A stretch of DNA of 64,000 bases, from positions 315,001-379,000 of the forward strand of contig NC_090146.1 of the NCBI RefSeq assembly GCF_017916325.1. The letters are read 5' to 3'. The position numbers and the translations under genes were made by a program. Position 1 is the stretch's first letter; each line of letters opens with the position of its first letter. The notes beneath the pieces were generated by a model. That model was not told where the DNA came from and did no database searches. It was given only the letters and a program-made list of their open reading frames with translations. This DNA is from Leishmania martiniquensis (lineage: Eukaryota; Euglenozoa; Kinetoplastea; Trypanosomatida; Trypanosomatidae). This document shows positions 50,701 to 60,065 of the stretch, in pieces.

Positions 50701-52205
50701 CGACCGCGGAGAACAGCGTCGGCCCAGAGCAGCCTCTTTCCACGCAGCTGGCGGGTAGGATCAATGAGGCTAGTGGTCGCGCTCCGTCATTCAGCAGCAA
50801 TGGGACCTCCCACGCGTACGGGCGCACGGTTAGCCTAACAGGCTTGACGCAAAGCACCACGACGGTGCCAGCGGGAGGTCGGAAGGGTCGCGCAGGCCAG
50901 TTAACTGAGAAGAGGTCGTCGAGTGGCTTGACCAGCGGGCACATGGCTCGCACCGCCAACGGAGACGCAGGGGCAACAGCCAAACGGAAATGGAGTGGTG
51001 GCGCAACAAACGTGCACGCACTCCAACGGTCTGTTTCTGCCCCGCTCCCATTCAGTCGCATGGCGCCGCGCACCACCGGCACGGCAGCTGGACCACCACG
51101 TCGGCCCAAGCCAGCTGGAAGCTCACGCTCCGCCGCTGCGCCACTAGCACGACGCAATGCCGGTGGACAGAGAGCTACCGGGAATCGGGCACTAAAGAAG
51201 ATGCCCGTCAGCAGTTTCGGTTATGGGCAGAGTGACGCAGCTTCTCCCTCCGCCTTTGCTCGCAGCAGCACCGATTCGCCGCTGCAGTCAAGCGCACTAG
51301 CGACGGACTCGGCAGGGTACAGCCTTAGAGGACGGTTGCGTCATCGCAGCGTCGTGAGTTCGTCATCGCCTGCGCTTCCGCGGGCGTCTTCGGAGGCGAC
51401 AGCGAACAGTGGCAGCAGCAGGAGCATGCCAAGCAGCAGTGGTGCCGCTAAGAAGCAGGGTCGCAGCCGGACCACGGGCAACAAGTTCACCACTGTCAAC
51501 GTGACATCAGCTGGCACCTCCGTGGGCCATGGCCAACCACGCGCAGGACCGTGCCGGGAAAAGAAGCGCAGTGGCGGTGGTGCCGCGGCATACCTGCTTG
51601 CTCGCGCACGCACGTCATCGTCAAATCTTCACCGCGGCAATTCGAAGGTAGGCAAACTTGACAGACCCCAGGCGACATCCACTCCTGCTAGCTCCTCTCT
51701 CATGGCTGGCGCTGCTGGTTCACCGCTGCAGAGGCAGCCGGATGGTAGCGGCGCCGCTTCAATGAGCCTCAATGGCACAGGGACCCTGTCTCGCATCTCG
51801 TCTTCCAGCAGCAATAGCAGCAGCCTCAACGTGAGCTGCGTGTCCGAGCAGGTCCGCTTCAGCGGTGCGCTAGATAGCCAAGCTGCCACCGCTGAAACTG
51901 GTGCGGGCGACGCACAAAAAGTCACTAATGGTGAGCGCAACAGCCATGAAAGCACCCCACAGCTGACAGTGGCGCGCCTGTTGGAGTGCGCGGCGGCTGC
52001 GACGCCCGCATTACCGCAATACAACGACAGCTGCTCTCCAAAGACGCACAATAGTGATTATGCGAACAAAGAGAACAGCCAACACCTGATGCAGTTGCGC
52101 ACGCGCACTGGGTTCACAGATGACCTCATGGTGAGTCTCAGCACGTCTCTCTCGGATGCGTTGTCGCCGAACAGTCGGGGACAGATATCTTCGACCTACT
52201 ACTAG
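47745..52205 (+). CDS. kinesin, N-terminal motor, possibly kinesin-8-like
   Basis: A 1486-residue protein. The motor covers about residues 25-465: entry strand VGVVVRVRPLSTKE, P-loop GATGSGKTHTMFG (about 127-139), switch I NSQSSRSHAIITVE (about 281), switch II FADLAGSERA (about 355), and KLTRLLRDSIGGNCRTLMLF (about 418). Poly-residue inserts occur in the motor (for example around 48410-48480 and 48660-48770). The neck reads NAREIQVEAHRNEFAVNSSQ and leads to a coiled coil (ALIEELREELARMQSAL). The YGATGSGKTHTM P-loop context and this neck suggest kinesin-8, the depolymerising/length-controlling class, but subfamily is uncertain. Further coiled coils lie at about 655-700 and 720-790; the rest is Ser/Ala/Gly-rich. 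A KEN tripeptide at residues 1442-1444 (YANKENSQ) is a possible APC/C degron. ATP-driven microtubule motor; all key nucleotide-binding residues are present. Confidence 0.92.
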   Translation: MSGSPSVSSPLALTTADEVSINEGVGVVVRVRPLSTKERADARVHNCIHCMQDCIVIDGGAHARSSMHANAAVPASQPTRATTRPYQFSVDQVFNTHASQIEVYEQSCKRIVEGVFHGVNGSILAYGATGSGKTHTMFGSTMSAAGIVYQAVQDIFAEKERLEEEEGKRVRIKCSFLEVYNEDVFDLLAKPIGEGSSSAKPLVNGGSGVSAREAKRVPLQVREASGMTTSTPAGVDADENDSSNGGLHIHGLTHIFPETLEDFARSIEHGHAQRFVAVTGANSQSSRSHAIITVEVEVRNDNTCVSVSGRGCASATADEADAAEATAECSPSKRVAKRKKKSVAPTVTIAKIQFADLAGSERAASTSNVGLRLREGGNINRSLLALGAVVQSLAQQKVRRRQTGGKGGGKIFIPYRGSKLTRLLRDSIGGNCRTLMLFCLSPSTKHTEETVNTMKFAMNAREIQVEAHRNEFAVNSSQLAKTQEALIEELREELARMQSALAVYTGGTGDNGMYNGCSEASVSQRAGAALGGESDAKGSESPSPAQLTRQASSPTTSSSPTALLSTRDRGRSSPAPTPAAPGVPPSGSKSAQQSTATPSAAAVGRTASPSSVNASRSSVSFSVADTSRGGSVPRSSLNCRTARPSVFAENTPLFSELEAKLKNFSAHKESLYHEVREAQERQRDRETQLREQQWRLATFLVSDISGSRARGEVDGNCTTAVGVAGLRKMIAAIEAEKAQQADQLAALTEQLDDADRQFAATRQDLLRERQGTSLELLLDNTRLRQGCTEAECLAAHYHQECRSLLNRQAEYAEALSKCVEAIQRLRPYFTQLASLMPAGHGSSSGNAVAAAVEAANVALLYALLPTASTAQMAAVFESALRSAVKSPLPAPALAPACALSPSPPQTLSFVHPPLAPSPTKRSGRSCSRSPLRGGGPAGIRSSNHLAEHFRDLMATAELMHLTSSSEREASENTEVVRTRHGHLILPTAENSVGPEQPLSTQLAGRINEASGRAPSFSSNGTSHAYGRTVSLTGLTQSTTTVPAGGRKGRAGQLTEKRSSSGLTSGHMARTANGDAGATAKRKWSGGATNVHALQRSVSAPLPFSRMAPRTTGTAAGPPRRPKPAGSSRSAAAPLARRNAGGQRATGNRALKKMPVSSFGYGQSDAASPSAFARSSTDSPLQSSALATDSAGYSLRGRLRHRSVVSSSSPALPRASSEATANSGSSRSMPSSSGAAKKQGRSRTTGNKFTTVNVTSAGTSVGHGQPRAGPCREKKRSGGGAAAYLLARARTSSSNLHRGNSKVGKLDRPQATSTPASSSLMAGAAGSPLQRQPDGSGAASMSLNGTGTLSRISSSSSNSSSLNVSCVSEQVRFSGALDSQAATAETGAGDAQKVTNGERNSHESTPQLTVARLLECAAAATPALPQYNDSCSPKTHNSDYANKENSQHLMQLRTRTGFTDDLMVSLSTSLSDALSPNSRGQISSTYY

Positions 52206-54755
52206 TCGCGCCCAATGGCCATGCAACACGGGCATGATTGTTGAGCGTTGCACAGTTCGCTGCCACAAGTGCCCGCTGTCCCACCAGTGCGTCTCTTCCC
52301 CTCTCCTCTCATGTGCCGCTGTTCCTTGGCTGCCATTGAGCACCCAACACCGTCGATGACTCGCCCTTCCGTATCGCCGAGAGCCGCCCTCTTCTCTCCT
52401 CCGTCGCGCTCTCTCCCTCTCGCATGTGTGCTTGCGTGTGTGAGCGTTCGTTTCCGTCTCAGGGGCGCTGCACAAAAATTTTTATCCATGCTACACGCGT
52501 GCGCGCCTGTTTGTTTTCTGCCCTTCCTCTCCTCGTTTCTACGAGACCAACGCCCACAGCCACCACTTCTCTTCCTGTATTTCTTGGCGATCTCTTGGAG
52601 GCGCTTGCTGTCTGTCTCCGCTTGTGTCTGCCACCTTTACCCGCTTGTGTGTTGGCGCCTGCGAACACCTCTCTTTCGTCTCGTCCCCTCTCTTTCTCGC
52701 GGCCGTCGATTTCGTCTGCGTCACTTCTGCGTCGAAGACTGGGGCCAAGGCGCCCTATATATATATATATGAATATATATATATATATCTGTGTGTGTGT
52801 GTGATGGCAGCATGTGCCCAACGGCCGAGGGGAGACGGCGAAAGAGGTGAAGAGTTACGTGGAGTGGGGTAGGACGGGTGTCTGGTCGACCAACACTGCG
52901 CTCTTCTTTTTCGGCTCCCCCCCTTTCTTCTGCTTGCTCGTCTTGCGTCTCTTCTACAAGACAGGCAGAAGGCGGGAGAGAGGGAGACAGAGGGCGGGCG
53001 GCGCAGAAAAGAGGTCGCATCAAAGACAGGAGAGAGGCGGGCAGTGGGCTGCGTGGAGTCCCCCCTCTCGCTTCATGGAAGGAGTTGGCGGTATTGAAAC
53101 GTTATATATATATACATCGTGACTGCGCGCACACCATTTCTTTTTTCCCCTCTCTCTGTGTCTCCATCTTTTCTTCGCTCGTTCGATTCGATCGTGGCGC
53201 CTTCTTCGCGTCGTATGCACGGCCATGCCTGTCCCCTTTCATTAGTGGTTGTTCCTCTCCTCCTCCTCCCCCTTTTCCCCCTCCTCCCTTTTTTCTCTTT
53301 CTCTCCTCGCCCATCCGCCTTGCGCTGCTTTCCATGTACACTATGTGAAGAGGAGCAGTACGCCGCGCGATGGGGAAAGAGAGAGGAGGGGTGAGAGCAG
53401 AGAAAGGCGAAGTGGGTCGGAGGGGGAGAGGGGGGAGGAGAAGAGACAGGTAGATGAGAATGCCGCGTAAACGGGTGCCGTTAGGGATCGCGCATGCAGT
53501 CGGCCTGCGCCCTCCTTCTTTTTTTTGTTTCTGGGCTGCTGCGCGGTCCCCTCCTCCCGTTGTCGTACTGACGTTTATGCGAATAGGTGTTTCTCATTGC
53601 CTCTGGCGCGTGCGGTGTCCTTTCGTACCTCCCACATTCCCCACCGCAGCGCATGGGAAATCGCTGCCACCGACACCCTTACAGGTGCAGTGCGCGCTGT
53701 TTTTTTTTTTCAACCTCTTCCTTGTGTTGGTCCCTGAGCACTTTTCCCCTTCCTCTCCTCTTTTTTTATCTGTATCTGTATTGCTCTCCCCTCCACCTTT
53801 TTATTTTATTTTGCTCCCTCCTCCCTCCCTTCCCCCTTTTTTCCTGTCTGAAGACCCCTGCGTCACGCATGCCCGGGCAACTTTCCTCGTTGTGGTGCTG
53901 TTGTTGCTGCCGTTTGCTGTTTACTGTGGCTCCCTTTTCTTTGTGATGCCACCCAGCGACGTGCACGCATACACCTCCCCGCGCTGTAAGCGGTGAGCGC
54001 CGCAGCCAAAAGTGGACGCTGCACATACATAAAGAACAAGAGAAGACTGCGTTACCTGTCAGGCACACATCACCTCATGTACAGTTTTTCCTGTGTTATA
54101 TAGACTCCGAAACGATGAAGGCACGTGAAGTGGCAGACAACAGTGAAAGGGCAGAAGGGGAGAGGAGCGCTCATAATGAGGGGTGACCGAGAGAGGGGGG
54201 AGGAGCGTGATGAATGACGAAGGAATCACGCACTGGTATGCCGCAGGAGCCAGCGCGCTAGCCGACACTCTTCTTCCCTCTCTCTGCCTTCAGCACCACC
54301 GCCCGCCCCGTTTTCGCGTCCCGCCCTCTAACCCCTCTCTTCTGCTGTAGCCCAGTAGCGATTCTTCGGGATACGTGCGGATGCCCACGTAAAGTCCGGA
54401 CTCGAAACGTTTTTCGTCCGACATATTTTTTCCCCCATTGCCTTTACCCTCTCCATCCTCTGTCTACCGGCAGAGCACACCACAGGTGTATCCGCGTATG
54501 CGTGTGCTAAGAGTGGTGTATGGGTGCGCTTAGGCGTTCTCTTTTAGCCATTTCTGTGGCAGTGGTGGAGATGCTGAGCACTCTCCTTGGTTTTAAAGCA
54601 GTGCCGGTTTTTGTGCGCGACGTCTGCGTATCTTCTGATGCACGGCAAGTGAGCGCGGGTGACCGTATGCTGCCGAAGCATCGCCACGAGCCGCGTCGCT
54701 ACGGCATGGAAAGAGGAGACTGTCGGCCCCCCCTCCCTCCACACACACACACCGA
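52206..54755 (+). other. spacer / 3' UTR of kinesin gene
   Basis: No gene supported. It is tract-rich, with the (TA)n/(TG)n island at 52755-52803, another (TA)n at 53103-53114, C/T blocks at 53240-53310 and 53745-53845, T runs at 53519-53526 and 53700-53711, and a purine run at 53370-53460. The region 54.2-54.75 kb is less repetitive and may contain further decayed retroposon sequence that I cannot identify. Confidence 0.6.
52755..52803. repeat. (TA)n interrupted by GA, then (TG)n
   Basis: About 34 bases of alternating TA with one ga interruption are followed directly by ctgtgtgtgtgtgtg. This is the largest TA island in the window. Confidence 0.85.
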
Positions 54756-55562
54756 ATGCCGCACAGGCCTGTTGATGCCGCGCCGTGCCCCCCCCCTGCG
54801 ACGTTGGCACAGCAGCCTGTGATAGCCGCTGAAACGGGCCATCTCGCAGCGGCTGCCCCTGCCATCTGGAAGAGAAGCCCCACCGCAGCCGCCCCGGACT
54901 TGCTCCTCACCACGGAGGTCCAGCGCCGGACAGGCACCAAGGTAGGGGCAGTGCTTGTGAGCGCCGCTCGCGCGTTCGACTCTGCGGGACACAGTACTAT
55001 CGTGCTGAGGCCGCGGAGGCTTTACGCAGATCCTCAACGTACTCGCCGTTGCATAAATTTCGTGGACGATCGCTGCGCCTAAGGTCCCTTCGTCAAGGAG
55101 GAGTCGTGTCGTTTGCCGGCAGAGCTCTACAGGGGCCAGTCCACGGCCCTCTCATCGTCATGATTGCGCTTGGGCTCGCAGCGTGTGGCCCGCAAGAGGG
55201 CACCCCGACATCACCACGTCCTCTCTGCTGATGGCCTTCCGCATCTGACATCCTCCGCAGAGAGGGAGTGGGGGAGGGCAGACGCGCCACAGTGCAGCGC
55301 ACGCCCAGGAGGGCATATCACCGAAAGTCGGTGCCTCATGGAGCCATATGCGCCATACAGAGTGCAGACCGACGCCTTCGGTGAGCGACACAGCCAACAG
55401 CGAAACCTCTGCGTTGCACGCAGGGACGCGGCCAAGCGCCGCTTACCAGCGCTGCATGGGGCTTCCCTCGTTGGGTGCCCGTGGCTGCCCTCTCCCCCGC
55501 CCACAATGGCCGCCTCCACGGCGACAGGCTGCGACCCCCTGTGCGCAGGCGCTGATCTCTGC
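54756..55562 (+). mobile_element. degenerate non-LTR retroposon: reverse-transcriptase remnant (ingi/L1Tc-related, DIRE-like)
   Basis: Three reading frames together recall the RT core of ingi/L1Tc elements, in order on the + strand. In the first frame PDLLLTTEV is followed by GAVLVSAARAFDSAGHSTIV, where AFDS..H (54972-54998) is RT motif A, then INFVDDRCA, matching the family's w-i-x-n-F-x-x-x-R-x-A. A stop at 55080-55082 and a frame change follow. Then ALQGPVHGPLIV (55124-55162) corresponds to the conserved P-Q-G-x-x-x-G-P-L-x-F motif. Back in the first frame, RRDAAKRRLPALHGASL (about 55407-55460) resembles the thumb helices. The catalytic F/Y-A-D-D box is not recognisable. The copy is therefore dead, broken by stops and frameshifts. 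Leishmania genomes are known to hold only degenerate members of this clade. Ends cannot be fixed by eye. Confidence 0.62.
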
Positions 55563-55900
55563 ACAGGCCCCTGCGCCCGCCGACTCGCGGCAGCGCTGTG
55601 CCTGTCGCGGCGCATGCGGCGGTCCCCGTGCCTTATCGGACGTGGCGGCGGGGCGCAGGCGCGGGAGGGGCGCATGGGCAGGCTGCAGGGTCTGAGAGGG
55701 TCGTGGCTTGGGGCTGGCCGGCCTCCCCCCTCGCCCGCCCCCCTCTCCGGCGTGCGCCTGGACCGCTGCCGAGCAGGGCACACAGGCCCGTGTGGCGCAG
55801 CGCGTGTGCGAGGGGGTGGGTGCGGTGAAGGACAGGGCGAGCCCGGTGGACGCGTGGGCCTGCAGGACCGGTATTTCGCCGCGTTGCCGCAGAGGTGGGC
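55540..55900. other. GC-rich block within the retroposon region
   Basis: About 360 bases are strongly enriched in G and C, with no simple repeat, open in several frames on both strands. The overlapping ORFs here (311, 299 and 258 residues) are a consequence of few AT-rich stop codons rather than evidence of genes. It may belong to the decayed retroposon. Confidence 0.5.
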
Positions 55901-57639
55901 AAGCTGCTGGCTGTATGCGCTCGCTACCGCGCTTATGCTTGCAGGGACGCATCCAGAAGAAGTTTGGCGCACCTGGGGTGCTGTCATCTCCGTCTTTCTC
56001 TTTCAACGGACCCACGCTCGCTTTTTTTTCCGCTCTGCCATTGCCGTCATCACCGGCATCTGCCTTTCCGTCGACCGCGCCCAAGTCTTGTCGAGCTGAG
56101 CGCCTGTGTGGGCCACTGTGGGGACATATATATATATATAGAAAGAGGTGTGCGTGTGTGAGTGTCTTTGTGACGGTACTCCCCCTCCCCCCGTTTCACA
56201 CCCCTTCCCCTTCTCCGCCCCTGGCCACCCTCTTCTTCGGACGATGTACATGCCTGCTTCTCCTCTTGCGGCTGCGAAAACCGTTGTTGTTGTCGACTGG
56301 CTTGATGACCACTCATGCTGACATGGGAGTGAGTGATGGCGTATGTGTGTGCCGTTTGTGCCGATGGGCTTTTTCGGTTTGTTTTCCGCCCGTTCGCTTC
56401 TCGTCGGTGCGCGTGACCGACTTCTGTGTCCGTCTCCTCCCCTCCCCTCTTTCTGGAATGTCTCTCGCACGCTTCTCTTCACCGCAGACCGTCACAAGGA
56501 AAAGCGCAAAGCGTCACACGTCAGGGACACGACGGTTTCTGAAACGGCTCGTGCGATGGCGGCTGCCACTGCTGTGGCTTTCTCCACGGCGCCTTCCCGG
56601 GTGGTGAGCACACCGTGAGTTTGCCGACGCTCCCCGCCCCCCTCCTCTTGCCGTCCAACCGTCTCATCCACGTTATCGCTACCATGCGGGGGGGTGGCGG
56701 GAGGGGAGCAGAAGCTGTGCTACCGTGCACGGAGCATTGAGCTGCGCTGGGACCGCGAAGAAAGGAAGTCTGGCCGCAGAGACGGTCTCGGGGCTGCCAC
56801 CGCAGGCGCCCTTTTTGTGACTTTGCTGCATGGTCGCTCTCTTTTCCACCGCCTGTTGTACACGCGAACATATCCGAACGCGTATGCGCCTGTGCCCCTC
56901 CTCCTCCTCCTCCCCGGTAGGCAAAATGTGCTCTGCGTTCCGCCCCTCCCGCCTTCGCTCGCTTCCCCTAAACGCAGTGACACACACACACACACACAAA
57001 CGGAAGCTGTAAGAGGCGAATCGACCGTGATGGCAAAGGTGGTGCACTCGCTGCGGGCCGCTGCCAACCCTCGACCCGCATCAGCCCGCTATCGCCGGCA
57101 GCGCGGCCAGCAGTGGGACACTCAGGAAGCAACGCGGTCACATCGAGGGCGATTACCGCTCCCCCTTTGCGACCGCCACCAAAAGAAGCGAGTCGGCTTC
57201 ACGGTGGCCCGAGCCGAGAGCCTCAGTCGCTCCAAGAGACGCTCAAGCTGATTCATGGTCAGGTAACCAGTGTACTCCGCGCGCAGTTTCCTGCCGGTTT
57301 CTCTGTCTCTCTAGGGCAGGCGGTGTTCGTCCTGCGGCTTTGCACAACCTTTGCTGGCGCATGACTATGAGCTCATCGGGCTTCGCCGCTGCCAACAGTA
57401 CGGTTGAGCTGGCCTGCTGACTGCATCGTCGACCCCATTGCCCGCTGCACTGTTAGACCCGAGGGCGCAGTCTTTATGCGACCCATCCACGCATCAGCCT
57501 TGATATACACGCCAGGTCAACCGGCGTAGGAAGGGTGGCCAGCCAACGCCGCTGCTACCATTCGCCTCTACCCCTTCGCGCAACTCTCAGCTGATTGGCC
57601 GTCCTGCCAGCGGTGCGGAGTGCACGGATAAGGTCCCGC
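55901..57639 (+). other. ordinary spacer sequence between two retroposon-like blocks
   Basis: No gene supported. It contains (TA)n at 56126-56140, C/T tracts at 56175-56225 and 56430-56455, and (CA)n at 56978-56998, like the other intergenic regions. 57.24-57.64 kb lacks tracts and may be the start of the second retroposon-like block. Confidence 0.55.
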
Positions 57640-58215
57640 GCAGATGCGCGTGTCGTTCGACCTGACGCCATCGCACCGGGAACGTGCCTCAAGGCCGTGT
57701 ACTGGTCTATCGGAAGAGCGTTTGTCTGCGAATGACCGGGACCACGTTCAGAGGCCGCGAAGTTGCGCGCACGCTGCTGCGGTGCAAACCTTCCGCAGAG
57801 ACCGCCCCCGCGCATTCTTGGAGCTGCAAGGGCGCCTGCCTCCGGCGTTGTGTCGCGTGCGCGTCGGCTTTGCGAGAGGAGTGCGTGCAGAAACGCGCTC
57901 GTCTCGTTTGCCTGCCGCGTCCATCTCCGTCTCGGCCACTCCTCTATTGCCACCGAACTCGGGGTAGCGGCCGCCCGCTTCCCCATACTCCTCTGCGGGC
58001 ACGCGCCCTCCTGGTGCCGTTTCCTGTTCCCATGGTCCTGCTCGCGAGAGAGCATCAGTGCCATGGGGCTCGTTGTCTGCTCGTCTCGGTAACGTGACGC
58101 CGCAGAGGGCGCGCCCGCGTGAAAACGCCGTCTCCGTGCGGCGAATGCCGAGGATCCTGTACGCAGTCAGGGTCCTGTCGCGTCCATCAGCTGCGCCGCT
58201 GCCGACCATCGAGAG
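57640..58215 (+). mobile_element. degenerate retroposon C-terminal-domain-like block
   Basis: In one frame the segment VSFACRVHLRLGHSSIATEL (57901-57960) is followed about ten codons later by LLCGHAPSWCRFLF. An L-R-x-G-H-S core followed by a C-G-x-x-x-x-x-x-C segment and hydrophobic residues is the layout of the post-RNase H region in ingi/L1Tc-type elements. Shortly after, in a shifted frame, CGECRGSCTQSGSCRVHQLRRC (58130-58195) looks like a damaged C2H2 finger; L1Tc carries such fingers at its C-terminus. Stops and frame changes show it is not functional. It is on the same strand as, and in the right order after, the RT remnant, so both may be one element. Confidence 0.42.
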
Positions 58216-58989
58216 AACGACGACGGGGAGTCGCATGGTGCACGAGCCTGGCCGATGTGCGGGCTGATCCTGAGAAATGGGGCGGGGCGACTGCTCAGCG
58301 AGGGCCAGGCCACGGCGTCCTTCACCAAACGGGACCCTGCGTGGCAGTCCTTCGCTGCCCGGTCAAAAAAGCGGTCTCTCTTATGGCCCTGGTGAGCATG
58401 GCGTTGAGGCGCTGAAGCTAGGGCCCCAGCTGGGCCGTGACGATGCCGCGGTCTGCTGCGCATTCGTTCGCTGAGCCTTTGATGCCGGCCGGGCAGTGAG
58501 CCAGCGAGGGTTCTACACCTGTGCTACTGTGAGATATTGCCGACCGAGTCGGGAGGAAGCGATGCAGAAGAACGCCCACGGATCCTCCTCTGTGCGCGGC
58601 AGTCTTTGGCGGAGCCCTCTCGGGTGGTACACGCCTTGCTCTCGCAAAGCTGCGACAAGCCGTCCCCGTTCAGCATCACTCTGCTCTCCTGGAAGCAGAC
58701 GCAGGCAGGGGGAGGGCTCCGCGAGGCTGCTGAGAAGAACTTGGAGGCAGGCGTTATGCGTGGGGGCCCTCGAGACGATGGATGCACTCCTCGGGCACCT
58801 GCAACTCCTCATTCTTAGCAGTGCACCCGTCGGCGTCACCCGGTATCAGGATCCCCACGCGCGTAGGTCACCCGCCTTCGCCCCCATCTTCAAAAACCTA
58901 TGGGGCTGTGAGCGGTAGCGAGTGCACCCGTTGCGTAGCACCACGAGCGTGAGGCTGCGCGAGGCTTGGCCGTAGGGTTAGAAGCCTGT

Positions 58990-59015
58990 GGCTGGCCGGT
59001 CTCGGCCGGCCAGCC
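58990..59015. repeat. perfect hairpin, 10-bp GC-rich stem
   Basis: The sequence ggctggccgg is followed by a tctcgg loop and then ccggccagcc. The arms are exact reverse complements. Confidence 0.8.
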
Positions 59016-59964
59016 CCTCGGCGCTCAACAGAAATGCGGGGGCCCTCTGTCTCCCCGCTCTCTGCACGATGAGGGCCACGGTCGCGTGCTGAATTTTCCT
59101 CTCCGCCACAGACATTCTAAAGCAGAAAGGGAAGAGGGGGATGAACGAAAGGCACCGAGGCCTCGCGCGAGCTGCAGGAATGACGGCGGTTTGGCCACGC
59201 CCCCGCTCGCGCGCAGGCAACGGTGCACTTCACCTGTTGGTTTGTGATGGAGGGGGGAGGGCAGAGAAGAGGGGGAGAGAAGAAGGGGAGAGAAGGGGAG
59301 AGAGTACGCGCGAAGTCACCTTTGGCAGCCACTGCCCAACTCATGCCATTCACGGTGGCTCCTGCGTTTGGCTACCGTGTGTGTGAGCTGCAGTTGCTCA
59401 TCATCTTGTGGCCATCGTCGGAGGGGCACCCACCAGCATTCCTCTGCTCACCTCTCTGCGGACGAGTCTTTCGCTGCCGCCTCGGTGTGTGATGAGCGAG
59501 ACAGATTGCGCCACTTTTACGGACTCCTGTGCGTGCGTGCGTGTGTGTGTGTGATGGGGGAAGAGTCCAGTTTTGGGAGGGGGCAGACGTACCGACGCCC
59601 ATGCCTTCTCCATGCCCTCTCATCTTCTAGAGGTACATTAGCACACATACACGCACACTTTACATTTTACATACAACTGCTTAAAGATTTGCCCGCCTCA
59701 TATTTGTACTCCCGATCTCCCTCCCCCCTCCCCTCGAGCGTCGCGCATACGTATTTCTCGACATGCTCACGATCGCCACTATACACGCATGCGCGCGACT
59801 CGTATCCTCCCTCTCCTGCATCCCTCTTCGCACCACACCTCTCGCCCCTTCCCCTCCTCTTCACCCACGCTGTGTCGTGCTGCGTCTTCATCCATGAATA
59901 AAACATCCCCCCTCCCCCCTCGTGACTTCTCCCACACAGGCACATAGTTTTCTGTGACACACAT

Positions 59965-59984
59965 ACATATATATATATATATAC
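59965..59984. repeat. (TA)n tract upstream of START-domain gene
   Basis: Twenty bases of alternating A/T lie about 80 bases before the start codon, directly before the presumed acceptor region. Confidence 0.8.
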
Positions 59985-60065
59985 TCACTGCTAGCATCTT
60001 TGTGTACCTCGGTAGTATTAATCTGCTCTTGTGTGTGTGCGTGTGCCCTTCCCCCTCGAACAACG

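Larger units (their letters stand above)
58216..60065 (+). other. spacer / 5' region of START-domain gene
   Basis: No gene supported. 58.2-59.1 kb has non-simple sequence like the preceding block and a perfect hairpin at 58990-59015. From 59.1 kb ordinary spacer resumes: purine run 59245-59300, TG run 59535-59552, (TA)n at 59965-59984. AG dinucleotides at 59993-59994 and 60013-60014 are possible acceptors for the next gene. Confidence 0.55.

Noticed and set aside
54395..54430. Possible tRNA B box on the - strand (cgtttcgagtccgg)
   Set aside because: It resembles GTTCGANTCC but the flanking bases do not form a T-stem and no A box or acceptor stem was found.
55164..56607. 311- and 299-residue + strand ORFs and the 258-residue - strand ORF
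   Set aside because: They overlap one another in a GC-rich block where stops are rare; part of the first is the decayed RT thumb. No intact gene is indicated.
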